From Pseudaestuariivita atlantica (GTDB lineage: Bacteria; Pseudomonadota; Alphaproteobacteria; Rhodobacterales; Rhodobacteraceae): a DNA stretch of 64,000 nucleotides. The position numbers and the translations under genes are program-made. Positions 28,361-37,678 of the stretch are shown piece by piece. The stretch is from assembly GCF_001205715.1 (NCBI RefSeq), contig NZ_AQQZ01000002.1:57501-121500 (forward strand), given 5' to 3'. Each line of letters opens with the position of its first letter. Position 1 is the first letter of the stretch. The notes below the pieces were generated by a model that saw nothing but the letters and a program-made list of their open reading frames with translations, searched no databases and was not told the origin of the DNA.

Positions 28361-31120
28361 ATGAAGGATATCGTCGAGACCACCGTCACCTTCTCCCTCA
28401 ACGGGAAAGACGTCACCGTGCCCGAAGGCACCACCATCTGGGAAGCGGCGAACGGTCGGGGCCTTGTGATCCCGCATCTCTGCCACAAACCCGAACCGGG
28501 ATACCGCCCCGACGGCAACTGCCGCGCCTGCATGGTCGAGGTCGAGGGCGAGCGCACGCTGGTCGCCTCGTGCATCCGGCCCGTCGCGGACGGCATGGTC
28601 GTGAAGACCGACACCGACCGCGCCGAGAAATCCCGCGCGCTGGTGGTCGAGCTTTTGGCCGCCGACCAGCCCGCAAAGCCGCATGATGCGTCCTCGCATT
28701 TCTGGGACATGGCGGCGATGAACGATGTCAGCGAAAGCCGTTTCCCGGCGATCGAACAGGCGCGCGTGCCGCTGCTGGATGACAGCCACGTCGCGATGCG
28801 CGTGAACCTCGATGCCTGCATCCACTGCAACCTGTGCGTCCGCGCGTGCCGCGAGGTGCAGGTCAACGACGTGATCGGCATGGCGGGTCGCGGGCACGAC
28901 GCCAAGATCGTGTTCGACCAGGACGACCCGATGGGCGCCAGCACCTGCGTCGCCTGCGGTGAATGCGTGCAAGCCTGCCCGACCGGCGCGCTGCTGCCCG
29001 CCACTGTCGCGGACACCACCAACGACACTAAGGATTTCGACGAGGAAGTCGAAAGCGTCTGCCCCTATTGCGGAGTTGGCTGCCAGCTGTCGTTCAAGGT
29101 CAAGGACGGCAAGATCAAGTATGTCGACGGCATCAACGGCCCCGCGAACGAGAACCGGCTGTGCGTCAAGGGGCGCTTCGGGTTCGACTATATCGCGCAC
29201 CCGCACCGCCTGACGAAACCGCTGATCCGGCGGGACGATGCGCCCGCGAAGGGGTTGAACGTCGACCCGGCCAACATTCACACCCATTTCCGCGAGGCGA
29301 CCTGGGATGAGGCGCTGGATGCCGCGGCCAACGGCATGAAAGGCCGCGGGCGCGAGATCGCGGGCTTCGGCTCGGCCAAGTGTTCGAACGAAGAGGCCTA
29401 TCTCTTCCAGAAGATCATCCGGCAGGGGTTCGGCCACAACAACGTCGACCACTGCACGCGGCTGTGCCACGCCTCGTCGGTGGCCGCGCTGCTGGAAAAC
29501 GTCGGATCGGGGGCCGTGACGGCCACGTTCAACGAGATCGAAAACGCCGACGTTGCCATCGTGATCGGGGCCAACCCGACGGAGAACCACCCCGTCGCGG
29601 CAACCTATTTCAAGCAGTTTACCAAGCGCGGCGGCAAGCTGATCGTCATGGACCCGCGCGGTCAGGGGCTGAAACGCCACGCTTCGCACATGTTGCAGTT
29701 CAAGCCCGGCGCGGACGTGTCGATGCTGAACGCGATCATGCACGTGATCGTCGATGAGGGCCTTTACGACCAGCAATACATCGAGGCCTTCACTGAGAAC
29801 TGGCCCGCCATGAAGGCGCATCTGGCGGACTTCCCGCCCGAGAAGATGGCCGAGATCTGCGGCATCGACGCCGATACGCTGCGCGACGTGGCCCGCACTT
29901 TTGCCGGTGCCAAGGCGGCGATGATCTTCTGGGGCATGGGCGTCAGCCAGCACATCCACGGCACGGATAATTCGCGTTGCCTCATCAGCCTTGCGCTGAT
30001 GACGGGGCAGGTGGGCCGTCCCGGCACGGGCCTGCACCCGCTGCGCGGTCAGAACAACGTGCAGGGCGCGTCCGATGCGGGCCTGATCCCGATGTTCCTG
30101 CCGGACTACAAGGACGTCACCGACGATGGCGTGCGGTCGGCCTTCACCGATGTGTGGAAGTCGGGCGATTTCTCGAACCAGAAGGGCCTGACCGTGGTCG
30201 AGATCATGCACGCGATCCACGATGGCGACATCAAGGGCATGTATATCCTGGGCGAGAACCCGGCCATGTCGGACCCGGACGTGCAGCATGCGCGCGACGC
30301 GCTGGCGATGCTGGATCACCTGGTGGTGCAGGACATCTTCCTGACCGAGACCGCGAACTATGCCGACGTGATCCTGCCCTCGTCGGCGTGGCCCGAGAAG
30401 ACGGGCACGGTGACGAACACCAACCGTCAGGTCCAGATGGGCCGCCCCGCCGTGCCGCCCCCCGGTGACGCGAAAGAGGACTGGTGGATCGAGGTGGAGC
30501 TGGCCAAGCGCCTTGGCCTCGATTGGGACTACACGCATCCCAGCCAGATCTTCGCCGAGATGAAGCTGAACATGGGCAGCCTCGACAACATCACGTGGGA
30601 GCGGCTGGAACAGACGGCGGTGACCTATCCGTCGCTCAGCCCCGAGGATCCCGGCCAGCCGATCGTGTTCGGCGATGGCTTCCCGCGGCCCGAGGGGCGC
30701 GCGCGGTTTACGCCCGCGAACGTGATCCCGCCCGACGAGGTGCCGGATGCCGAGTACCCGCATGTCCTGATCACCGGACGGCAGCTGGAACACTGGCACA
30801 CCGGGTCGATGACGCGGCGGGCCTCGGTCCTTGATGCGGTGGAGCCGGAGGCAAACTGTTCGCTGCATCCGCGCACCTTGCGCGATCTGGGCGTGAAGGC
30901 GGGCGATTACGTGCGCCTGACAACGCGGCGCGGGTCGATCACCATCATGGCGCGGGCCGACAGGGCGGTGGCCGAAGGCAACGTGTTCGTGCCCTTCGCC
31001 TATGTCGAGGCGGCGGCGAACATCCTCACCAACCCGTCGCTGGACCCCTACGGCAAGATCCCCGAGTTCAAGTTCTCGGCCGTTCGTATCGAAGCGGCAG
31101 AGGCGGTGGCCGCGGAGTAG
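28361..31120 (+). CDS. fdhA: NAD-dependent formate dehydrogenase, catalytic alpha subunit
   Basis: The protein has 919 residues. N-terminal [2Fe-2S] and NuoG-like ferredoxin parts carry Cys in CHKPEPGYRPDGNCRACM, then [4Fe-4S] sites in CIHCNLCVRAC and CVACGECVQACP. The molybdopterin-binding part starts with CPYCGVGCQ. In VDHCTRLCHAS, C369 aligns with the Mo/W-ligand (Sec140 in E. coli FdhF), so this is a Cys enzyme. It oxidises formate to CO2. No fdhD/FdsC or FdsD maturation gene follows, unlike the Rhodobacter fdsGBACD operon. Confidence 0.95.
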   Translation: MKDIVETTVTFSLNGKDVTVPEGTTIWEAANGRGLVIPHLCHKPEPGYRPDGNCRACMVEVEGERTLVASCIRPVADGMVVKTDTDRAEKSRALVVELLAADQPAKPHDASSHFWDMAAMNDVSESRFPAIEQARVPLLDDSHVAMRVNLDACIHCNLCVRACREVQVNDVIGMAGRGHDAKIVFDQDDPMGASTCVACGECVQACPTGALLPATVADTTNDTKDFDEEVESVCPYCGVGCQLSFKVKDGKIKYVDGINGPANENRLCVKGRFGFDYIAHPHRLTKPLIRRDDAPAKGLNVDPANIHTHFREATWDEALDAAANGMKGRGREIAGFGSAKCSNEEAYLFQKIIRQGFGHNNVDHCTRLCHASSVAALLENVGSGAVTATFNEIENADVAIVIGANPTENHPVAATYFKQFTKRGGKLIVMDPRGQGLKRHASHMLQFKPGADVSMLNAIMHVIVDEGLYDQQYIEAFTENWPAMKAHLADFPPEKMAEICGIDADTLRDVARTFAGAKAAMIFWGMGVSQHIHGTDNSRCLISLALMTGQVGRPGTGLHPLRGQNNVQGASDAGLIPMFLPDYKDVTDDGVRSAFTDVWKSGDFSNQKGLTVVEIMHAIHDGDIKGMYILGENPAMSDPDVQHARDALAMLDHLVVQDIFLTETANYADVILPSSAWPEKTGTVTNTNRQVQMGRPAVPPPGDAKEDWWIEVELAKRLGLDWDYTHPSQIFAEMKLNMGSLDNITWERLEQTAVTYPSLSPEDPGQPIVFGDGFPRPEGRARFTPANVIPPDEVPDAEYPHVLITGRQLEHWHTGSMTRRASVLDAVEPEANCSLHPRTLRDLGVKAGDYVRLTTRRGSITIMARADRAVAEGNVFVPFAYVEAAANILTNPSLDPYGKIPEFKFSAVRIEAAEAVAAE

Positions 31121-31138
31121 GGGCTGGCATTTGAGCGG

Positions 31139-31164
31139 GGCAAGCGTCTTCAAAGACGCTTGCC
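31139..31164. terminator. Perfect 12-bp hairpin after fdhA
   Basis: GGCAAGCGTCTT and AAGACGCTTGCC are perfect inverted arms separated by CA. There is no T-run, so it may stabilise the fdhA mRNA or act as a Rho-type or intergenic element rather than a true intrinsic terminator. Confidence 0.55.
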
Positions 31165-31296
31165 GCCACGTTCCGAGGTCCTGCGACCTTCACCGCGTGG
31201 ACCCTTTCCGTAGTGGGCCGGGACTCGCATTTTGAACTTGCCAAGTTGACAGTCTGATCCGGGGTTGGAACGGTCGCCATCGTTCGGATGTCGCTT

Positions 31297-31312
31297 TGGG
31301 ATACCACATGCC
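31297..31312 (+). promoter_or_regulatory. GntR/FadR-type operator-like site 1
   Basis: TGGGATACCACATGCC differs from the word at 31408 at one base. The motif TGGNATACCA is the type of palindrome bound by GntR/FCD regulators, here one base short of perfect symmetry. Confidence 0.5.
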
Positions 31313-31407
31313 ATTTGTGATTTCTGGCAACGGAACTCGGTGAAACATTCGATTTTTTCTGAACTAGAGCAGCGCAGAGCGACTTGTCTCCACCGCTTTC
31401 TGGCCTA

Positions 31408-31423
31408 TGGTATACCACATGCC
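31408..31423 (+). promoter_or_regulatory. GntR/FadR-type operator-like site 2 (perfect palindrome)
   Basis: TGGTATACCA is a perfect 10-bp palindrome, followed by CATGCC, exactly as in site 1. It lies 22 bp before the GntR start codon, a good position for autorepression. Confidence 0.55.
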
Positions 31424-31438
31424 GCGCGAGACGAAGTT

Positions 31439-32149
31439 ATGAGTTCCGGGAACGAAGCCCAGATGAAGCTGCAGCCGATTGTCGTCAACCTGACGCTCAA
31501 GGACCATGTCTACGAGCGGCTCAAGGAGGCGATCACCAACCTCGATATCTATGCCGAGGACGCGCAGCTGAAACTTGACGAGCGTTCGCTTGCCGACCAG
31601 CTGGGCATCTCGCGCACGCCTCTCAGGGAGGCCATCGCGCGGCTTGAACGGGACGGGCTGTTGCAGGTGGTGCCGCGCAAGGGTGTTTTCATCGTCCGCA
31701 AGAGCCTTGACCAGATCCTCGACATGATCGTGGCCTGGGCCGCCCTCGAAAGCATGGCGGCCCGCCTTGCGACCGAAGCCGCCACCGATGACGAGATCGC
31801 CAGCCTGCGCGGGATCGCCACGAAATATGACGGTACCTCCGTCAGCGCGCGGCTTTCGGAATATTCCGACGACAACATCCGCTTTCACCAGCGCATCCTC
31901 GAAATCTCGCATTGCGGGCTGTTGAAGGAGATGGCCGACGGGCTGTTCCTGCACATGCAGGCGGTGCGCTTCCGCGCGATGCGGGAAGGCGACCGGGTGC
32001 AGCGTTCGGTCGTGGACCACGCGGGTATCATCGGCGCGATCGAGGCGCGGGATGCGGAGCTGTCCGCGCGCCTTGTCCGCGAACACACCATGCAGTTGCA
32101 CGACCACGTCCGCCGCACCTGGGCGCGGCTCGCGCTTCCTGCGGGGTGA
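31439..32149 (+). CDS. GntR-family regulator with FCD ligand domain
   Basis: The protein has 236 residues from the ATG at 31439. The N-terminal winged helix has RSLADQLGISRTPLREAIAR; the C-terminal helical part has the metal-ligand His pattern of FCD domains (HQRILEISH and later H residues). It lies upstream of the formyl-CoA transferase gene in the same direction. FCD regulators usually sense small carboxylates, which fits oxalate or formate, though this is inference. An ATG 8 codons downstream (31463) could also serve. Confidence 0.85.
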   Translation: MSSGNEAQMKLQPIVVNLTLKDHVYERLKEAITNLDIYAEDAQLKLDERSLADQLGISRTPLREAIARLERDGLLQVVPRKGVFIVRKSLDQILDMIVAWAALESMAARLATEAATDDEIASLRGIATKYDGTSVSARLSEYSDDNIRFHQRILEISHCGLLKEMADGLFLHMQAVRFRAMREGDRVQRSVVDHAGIIGAIEARDAELSARLVREHTMQLHDHVRRTWARLALPAG

Positions 32150-32313
32150 GCGGTGGTGCGGCGAAGGGATAAGCGAGTGCGAACGAACAATGGAACAACG
32201 GGGTTGCGGGGCTTGCCGATGCCGGTAGGCGCCAATGGAACACTGAAACTGGCCCCGGTCATGGCGCGAACAGCCGTGTGCCGACCGGGCAAAACCGGAT
32301 TGGAGGAGCGGGC

Positions 32314-33588
32314 ATGAAGGCTCTGGAAGGTATCAAGGTCCTCGATTTCACCCATGTTCAATCGGGCCCGACCTGCACGCAGTTGCTGGCGTGGTTCGGC
32401 GCGGACGTGATCAAGGTCGAACGACCCGGCGTGGGCGATGCCACGCGCAAGCAACTGGTGGACGTTCCGGGGGCCGACAGCCTCTATTTCACCATGCTGA
32501 ACCACAACAAGCGGTCGATCGAGCTGAATTCCAAGAACGAAACGGGCAAGCAGGTCCTGACCCGGTTGATCGAGGAATGCGACGTAATGGTCGAGAATTT
32601 CGCGCCTGGCGCGCTCGACCGGATGGGGTTCACGTGGGAGCGGATACAGGAGATCAACCCGCGCATGATCCTCGCCTCGATCAAGGGGTTCGGACCGGGC
32701 AAGTACGAGGATTGCAAGGTCTATGAAAACGTCGCGCAATGTGCGGGCGGCGCGGCCTCGACCACCGGGTTCCGGGATGGGCCGCCGCTGGTGACCGGCG
32801 CGCAGATCGGCGATTCCGGCACCGGGCTGCACCTGTGCCTCGGCATCGTGACGGCGCTCTACCAGCGCGAAAGATCGGGACGCGGCCAGAAGGTGAGCGC
32901 CGCGATGCAGGATGGCGTTCTGAACCTGACCCGCGTGAAGCTGCGCGATCAGCAGCGCCTCGCCGCCGGGCCGCTGAAGGAATACAGCCAGTATGGCGAG
33001 GGCGTCCCGTTCGGGGAGGCAACCCCGCGCGCGGGCAACGATTCCGGCGGCGGGCAACCGGGCCGCATCCTCAAGTGCAAGGGGTGGGAGACCGATCCCG
33101 ACGCATACACCTATTTCATCACGCAGGCCGCGGTCTGGGGCAACGTGTGTGACGTGATCGGCAAGCCGGAGTGGAAAGAGGCCGAGGGATACGCCACGCC
33201 GCCCGAACGGCTCGACAAGCTGAACGAGATTTTCGACGCGATCGAGGCATGGACCATGACCAAGACCAAGTTCGAGGTCATGGAAATCTGCAATCCTTTG
33301 AACATCCCTGTCGGCCCGATCCTGTCGATGAAGGAATTGATGGAGGACGAGGGCCTGCGCGCGACCGGGACAATCGTGGAATGCGACCACCCCGAGCGCG
33401 GGCGGTATGTCAGCGTCGGGTGCCCGATCAAGCTGTCGGACAGCCCGGTCGAGGTGGAGCGGTCCCCGCTTCTGGGGGAGCATACCGTCGAGGTGCTGAA
33501 GGACGTGCTGGGATATGACGGCGACGCCTTGCAAGAGGTCATCGGAAGCGGCGCTGTCGGCGACCCCAGGCCGCAGGCCGCCGAGTGA
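32314..33588 (+). CDS. frc: Formyl-CoA:oxalate CoA-transferase
   Basis: The protein has 424 residues and is a class III (CaiB/BaiF) CoA-transferase. The N-terminal [33 protein letters not shown] and HNKRSIEL and the later VKLRDQQRL and [17 protein letters not shown] blocks follow Oxalobacter and E. coli Frc. The catalytic Asp is in QIGDSGTG. It would make oxalyl-CoA and formate from formyl-CoA and oxalate. No oxalyl-CoA decarboxylase (oxc) is in the window. The ATG at 32314 has GGAGGAG upstream. Formate dehydrogenase genes lie about 1.2 kb upstream. Confidence 0.93.
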   Translation: MKALEGIKVLDFTHVQSGPTCTQLLAWFGADVIKVERPGVGDATRKQLVDVPGADSLYFTMLNHNKRSIELNSKNETGKQVLTRLIEECDVMVENFAPGALDRMGFTWERIQEINPRMILASIKGFGPGKYEDCKVYENVAQCAGGAASTTGFRDGPPLVTGAQIGDSGTGLHLCLGIVTALYQRERSGRGQKVSAAMQDGVLNLTRVKLRDQQRLAAGPLKEYSQYGEGVPFGEATPRAGNDSGGGQPGRILKCKGWETDPDAYTYFITQAAVWGNVCDVIGKPEWKEAEGYATPPERLDKLNEIFDAIEAWTMTKTKFEVMEICNPLNIPVGPILSMKELMEDEGLRATGTIVECDHPERGRYVSVGCPIKLSDSPVEVERSPLLGEHTVEVLKDVLGYDGDALQEVIGSGAVGDPRPQAAE

Positions 33589-33688
33589 CACTGGCAGGGT
33601 GGCCTTGCGCCACGCGCTGCACCAGCGACGAAACCCTTGAACCCCGAATACAGCCGCGCGGGCGGTTTGACTGAAAGGCACGCGACAC

Positions 33689-34741
33689 ATGCCCCGGAAA
33701 ATCCTGATCCTCGGAGCCTCCTACGGTTCCCTTCTTGGCACCAAGTTGCTCATGGCCGGGCACGACGTGACGCTTGTCTGCCGCGCGCAGACCGCCGCGC
33801 TGTTCAATGCCGAAGGCTCGAAGGTGCGGATCAAGCTGCGCGGCGAGGATGCGCATCGCGAGTTCCACTCGCATGACCTTCCGGGCACGCTGGACGCCAA
33901 GGCACCCGATCAGGTCGATCCCGCCGGGTACGACATGGTCGCGCTGGCGATGTCCGAACCGCAATACGGACATGGCGACATCCGCGCGCTGATGGAGAGG
34001 ATCGCGGCGGCCAGGAAACCGGCGGTGTCGATCATGAACATGCCGCCGCTGCCCTATCTGCAGCGGATCAGTGGGCTGGATGTCAGCGGTCTTGTGGGCG
34101 CGTTCAACAACACGTCTGGCTGGGAAGATTTCGCGCCGGGCCTTGTCACGTTGTGCAGCCCCGATCCGCAGGCGTTCCGCCCGCCCGAGGAAAAGCCGAA
34201 CGTGCTGCATGTCGGCCTGCCGACGAATTTCAAATCGGCCCCGTTCGGGGACCCCGCCCACACCGCGATCCTGCGTGAGCTGGCCGACGACATCGATGCC
34301 GTCCGGGTCGATGGGCAGGAAGTTCCGGTCAAGCTGCGGGTCCACGACTCGCTGTTCGTGCCGTTCGCCAAGTGGGCCATGCTTCTGACCGGGAACTATC
34401 GCTGCGTTCTGCCGGACGGCGTGCAACCAATCCGCGACGCGGTGCTGTCGGATCGTGGCGCGTCGCAGGATGTCTACCAGACGGTCTGCAACATCGTGGA
34501 CAGGCTGGGCGCCGACGCTGAAAGCCACGTCCCGTTCGAGAAATACGCCAAGGCGGCCGAGAACCTTTTGAAACCGTCCTCGGCGGCGCGTGCCATCGAT
34601 GCCGGCGCCGACCGGATCGAACGCGTGGACCTTCTGGTGCAACTGGTCGGTCGGCAGGTCGGCATCACGCATCCCTTGATCGACCAGGTGGTGGACACCG
34701 TCAGCCGCCGGTTGGAGGCGAACGGGAAATCCTCCGCCTGA
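33689..34741 (+). CDS. Ketopantoate reductase-like (ApbA/PanE) protein
   Basis: The protein has 350 residues. The N-terminal Rossmann start ILILGASYGSLLGTKLLMAGHDV resembles the ApbA/PanE family, with GASYGSLLG in place of GAGAVG. The C-terminal half has an all-helical look. It lies about 100 bp after frc in the same direction. In this position relatives may reduce a 2-keto acid, but the actual substrate is not known. Confidence 0.7.
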   Translation: MPRKILILGASYGSLLGTKLLMAGHDVTLVCRAQTAALFNAEGSKVRIKLRGEDAHREFHSHDLPGTLDAKAPDQVDPAGYDMVALAMSEPQYGHGDIRALMERIAAARKPAVSIMNMPPLPYLQRISGLDVSGLVGAFNNTSGWEDFAPGLVTLCSPDPQAFRPPEEKPNVLHVGLPTNFKSAPFGDPAHTAILRELADDIDAVRVDGQEVPVKLRVHDSLFVPFAKWAMLLTGNYRCVLPDGVQPIRDAVLSDRGASQDVYQTVCNIVDRLGADAESHVPFEKYAKAAENLLKPSSAARAIDAGADRIERVDLLVQLVGRQVGITHPLIDQVVDTVSRRLEANGKSSA

Positions 34742-35018
34742 TCCGCGAAATGCGCGGTGGCTCGAGCGCCGGCGCCGGGGTGCACCGGCACTTGCCGGAT
34801 TCGGTTTGATAGGCCATGGTTTACGTGGAATTTCAATTGTCCGAGAATTACCGACCAGAATTCAATTATGCAGCGATTTCTGAAATCCGGGGAAAGTCAC
34901 GCGCACGGGCGTAATTGCCGACAGGGCGCGGTGTGGAAATGCCAACCGGTTTCGCCACATGCTTTCGTTGCAAGACCAAATGACTTCTGGTTTCATCCCG
35001 TTCGAAGGACGGGTGCCC
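34742..35018. promoter_or_regulatory. AT-rich leader of the four-gene cluster
   Basis: The 277-bp gap is more AT-rich than its flanks. It holds two near-identical words, GAATTTCAATT at 34828-34838 and GAATTCAATT at 34858-34867, 30 bp apart (about three helical turns). No gene is seen in it. The spacing is suggestive of a regulator site for the operon starting at 35019. Confidence 0.4.
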
Positions 35019-36863
35019 ATGTCGATTAATCCTGATGCGCAAAAACGCGCAAGTGATCTCTTTACGGTCACGTATTGCGACACCAACGGGTGCGAGTGTG
35101 CAGGGAAGCGCGACGACGCGGACATGCCGTGCAAGGGCCAGCGCAAGACGCTGCCGAATTTCTACGCGCTCGATTACCGTGCGAGCCGCGTGAATTTCAA
35201 CCTGCACCAGAAACGGGCGCATGAGCTGGCCGACCTGGTGGAACGAGAGCACGGTGACAAGCGCAAGACACTGAAGGTAGCCATCTGCGGTGGCGGTATC
35301 GGCGGCTTGACCTGCTTTATCGCGCTGCATGCGCTGGGGTTCGAAAACACCGAGATCTACGAGGGCGGTCAGCGGCTCCTGGGCCTGCACCTCGACTGTC
35401 ATCACCGGCACAGCCATCCAAGCTACAACGACTGGCCCGAAGCCCTGCGTCACCTGTCGACGACCGATCATCCGATGATGAACTGGAGCGCGGGAAGCGC
35501 GCACGCGATCGCCGAGGACATGCTGGCCGACGAGGTCGTTGCCCAGATCACCAGCGAGAAAAAGGCCCTGATCCACTGCGAATCCCCGATCCGCTCCATC
35601 GCGCGGGTGCGCCGCAATGAAGAGGATCTCTGGCAAATCTCGCGCGACGGCGATCGGGACCGGCGGCTGGCCGACGTGGTGATCTATGCGCTGGGCTTCG
35701 GGCGCGAGCAATTGCTGGAGGGCTCGCGCGCGGACAGCTATTGGTGGGATGACAACCTAGAAAACTTCCAGCGCGAGATCTACCGCTTCAAGAAGCACAA
35801 GCTGATCGTCTGCGGCCTTGGCGACGGTGGGCTGATCGACGCGATCCGGATCGGGTTCGGCCCGGAACGAAGCGACATGGTCGGGCCGGGTTTGATCGCG
35901 GCTGGCCGTGAAGACGGATACCACGTCCCGCCGCGCCGGCCGGATTTCACCGACGAGGAAGACCTGAAATCCGACTGGGAAGCGAAGGTGCTGGCAGCAT
36001 GCCGGCGCGCGCGTGCACCGGGCGACGAGTTGCTTGACGACCTCGCCTACATTCTGCGCGAGGCCGCGGCGGATCACCCGGCGCTCAAGCAGCGGCTGAC
36101 TGCGCTGAAATCGCAGCAACACTCGTTGCGGGGCAACGGTGTGCTGCTGGTCGGTGACCGCGAGTTTCGCGGCGCCGAGAAGATGTCGATGATCAACGTC
36201 CTGCTGTTCGGCCTGCTGGCGGCGCGGCTTGATGGCGTGGAGGAGAACCCCGACAAGCGAGCCAAATTCGCCATCGGTAGTTACGATGAAGAGGCCGGGG
36301 TGATCCGACTGGAGGGCGACGACGGTGCGCCGTCCGAAGAGATCCCGCTCAAGACCAACCTCGTATTCCTTCGCGTCGGTCCCAAGGACGACATGAACGC
36401 CATTGTCGAACCGCTGAAGAACGCCACGCGGATCAAACGGCCCGACGACTACAATTTCCAGAGCATCCAGGACGAGCTGGACGGCACTGTCCGGCACAAG
36501 CTGATGCAGGGGCTCGGGCTGTTGCGCGATGGCGACGAGACGCTCGGTGCCGAGGCGGTCGAGTGGGATTACCGGCTGACCTGCATCCGCCGGTTCGCCG
36601 CGCGTCACCTTGACCAAGGCGCGCAGGTGTCGCTGCAGCGGTGTGCCGAAAACGGGTTCTGGGTCGAAATCGCGACGCCCGTATCGGAAGGCGGCGACAA
36701 CAGGGGCGAGGTCGCGCAGAAAAACCGCGACGCGCTGATGGCGCTTGGCGGGTTCGACCGGCGCTTGTTCGGGGCGCCCGTGGCCTATGTCGATGCCGAG
36801 GCCGGAATGCCACGCTTCCGGGCCAATGCACGCACGCCCCGCGCGACAGGGGCCGGCGCATGA
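35019..36863 (+). CDS. Dual-Rossmann FAD/NAD(P)-type oxidoreductase with N-terminal Cys cluster
   Basis: The protein has 614 residues from the ATG at 35019, which has AAGGACG seven bases upstream; two further in-frame ATGs (34959, 34980) lack one. N-terminal C20, C25, C27 and C38 could hold zinc or a cluster. GGGIGG at 91-96 starts a dinucleotide fold (KVAICGGGIGGLTCF), with VIYALGFGRE near 221-230 as the second flavin-type ATG-like motif. A second Rossmann-like turn follows at VCGLGDGGLIDA (264-275). The C-terminal ~200 residues match nothing I know. It is first of a four-gene ATGA-linked unit with a PIN-like nuclease, so a role in sensing or metabolite control is possible but unproven. Confidence 0.65.
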   Translation: MSINPDAQKRASDLFTVTYCDTNGCECAGKRDDADMPCKGQRKTLPNFYALDYRASRVNFNLHQKRAHELADLVEREHGDKRKTLKVAICGGGIGGLTCFIALHALGFENTEIYEGGQRLLGLHLDCHHRHSHPSYNDWPEALRHLSTTDHPMMNWSAGSAHAIAEDMLADEVVAQITSEKKALIHCESPIRSIARVRRNEEDLWQISRDGDRDRRLADVVIYALGFGREQLLEGSRADSYWWDDNLENFQREIYRFKKHKLIVCGLGDGGLIDAIRIGFGPERSDMVGPGLIAAGREDGYHVPPRRPDFTDEEDLKSDWEAKVLAACRRARAPGDELLDDLAYILREAAADHPALKQRLTALKSQQHSLRGNGVLLVGDREFRGAEKMSMINVLLFGLLAARLDGVEENPDKRAKFAIGSYDEEAGVIRLEGDDGAPSEEIPLKTNLVFLRVGPKDDMNAIVEPLKNATRIKRPDDYNFQSIQDELDGTVRHKLMQGLGLLRDGDETLGAEAVEWDYRLTCIRRFAARHLDQGAQVSLQRCAENGFWVEIATPVSEGGDNRGEVAQKNRDALMALGGFDRRLFGAPVAYVDAEAGMPRFRANARTPRATGAGA

Positions 36864-37678
36864 GCAAGGACGCGTTCGACACGGGTGGTCAAGGCGTCGT
36901 TCTGCGCCCCGGCATGCAGCTGGCATGGGGTGACAACCACGAATTCGCCGCGCCGGTCGTCAGGTTCTTCCACGATGACCACGGCTTCCTTCAGATCGTG
37001 ACCACCTGCGCGGTGCCCTTGGGATGCGAGGTTTTCGCCGAGGCGGAAGATGGCGCGTTCGTCAGGGTCGGTCAAACGACCGAGCAGGTCTATCGCCACG
37101 AAGCCTACCGCCAGGTCAAAGTCGACCCGAATGTCCGTTGCGAAGACCCGTATGTCGAGGAACCGTTCCACGCGCGCACGCCGCGGATCGCTTCCCCGCT
37201 GCGGACCTTCCTGCACGAGGTCAGCGCGTCGATCGGGTTCCTTGCCGCCACCGACATCGCGGTCGAGGTGTCGATGCCGGGCAGCGATGGCCGGGATAGT
37301 GCCCGCACCTTCACCGCGTCCATCCTCCGATTTTACGAAACGGACAATGCGGGGCAACACGCGATCATCCTCGGTCAACACCTGATCGACGAGGCCCTGC
37401 GCACGGCAGGCATTGCCGTCGCGATCAACGAGGAAGAGGGATACGCCGTCCTCGCCCCGCCGATCGATATGACGGAATCGACGTTCGAGTATGAAGACGC
37501 CGCGCATGTCGCCGCTTACGCGGTCAGCGGCGCGTCGTTCGAAGACCCCGAAACGGGGCTATTGTTCTCGGACGGTACATCGGTTGCCGCGGAACCAACC
37601 GAAGAAGACATCGCCCTCACGATGCAAAACGCCATGGCGCGCAAGGCCGAGGATGACAGGCGGGAGGCGGCGGCATGA
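36860..37678 (+). CDS. Protein of unknown function in the PIN/oxidoreductase operon
   Basis: The protein has 272 residues. No signal peptide or membrane helix is visible, and no motif is recognised. It has a Gly-rich N-terminus, a central acidic-to-mixed alpha/beta composition and a helical C-terminus rich in Ala/Glu/Arg. Start and stop overlap the neighbouring genes by 4 nt (ATGA at both junctions), so it is surely made together with the oxidoreductase and the PIN-like protein, perhaps as a bridging subunit. Confidence 0.6.
   Translation: MSKDAFDTGGQGVVLRPGMQLAWGDNHEFAAPVVRFFHDDHGFLQIVTTCAVPLGCEVFAEAEDGAFVRVGQTTEQVYRHEAYRQVKVDPNVRCEDPYVEEPFHARTPRIASPLRTFLHEVSASIGFLAATDIAVEVSMPGSDGRDSARTFTASILRFYETDNAGQHAIILGQHLIDEALRTAGIAVAINEEEGYAVLAPPIDMTESTFEYEDAAHVAAYAVSGASFEDPETGLLFSDGTSVAAEPTEEDIALTMQNAMARKAEDDRREAAA

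Larger units (their letters stand above)
31121..31438. other. 318-bp intergenic region upstream of the GntR gene
   Basis: This stretch has the fdhA-downstream hairpin at its left end and two matching operator-like words at 31297 and 31408. I see no open frame with coding character. It must contain the promoter of the GntR/frc unit. Confidence 0.6.

Noticed and set aside
33589-33688. A terminator after frc
   Set aside because: No stable hairpin with a T-run is visible, so frc and the following gene may be co-transcribed.
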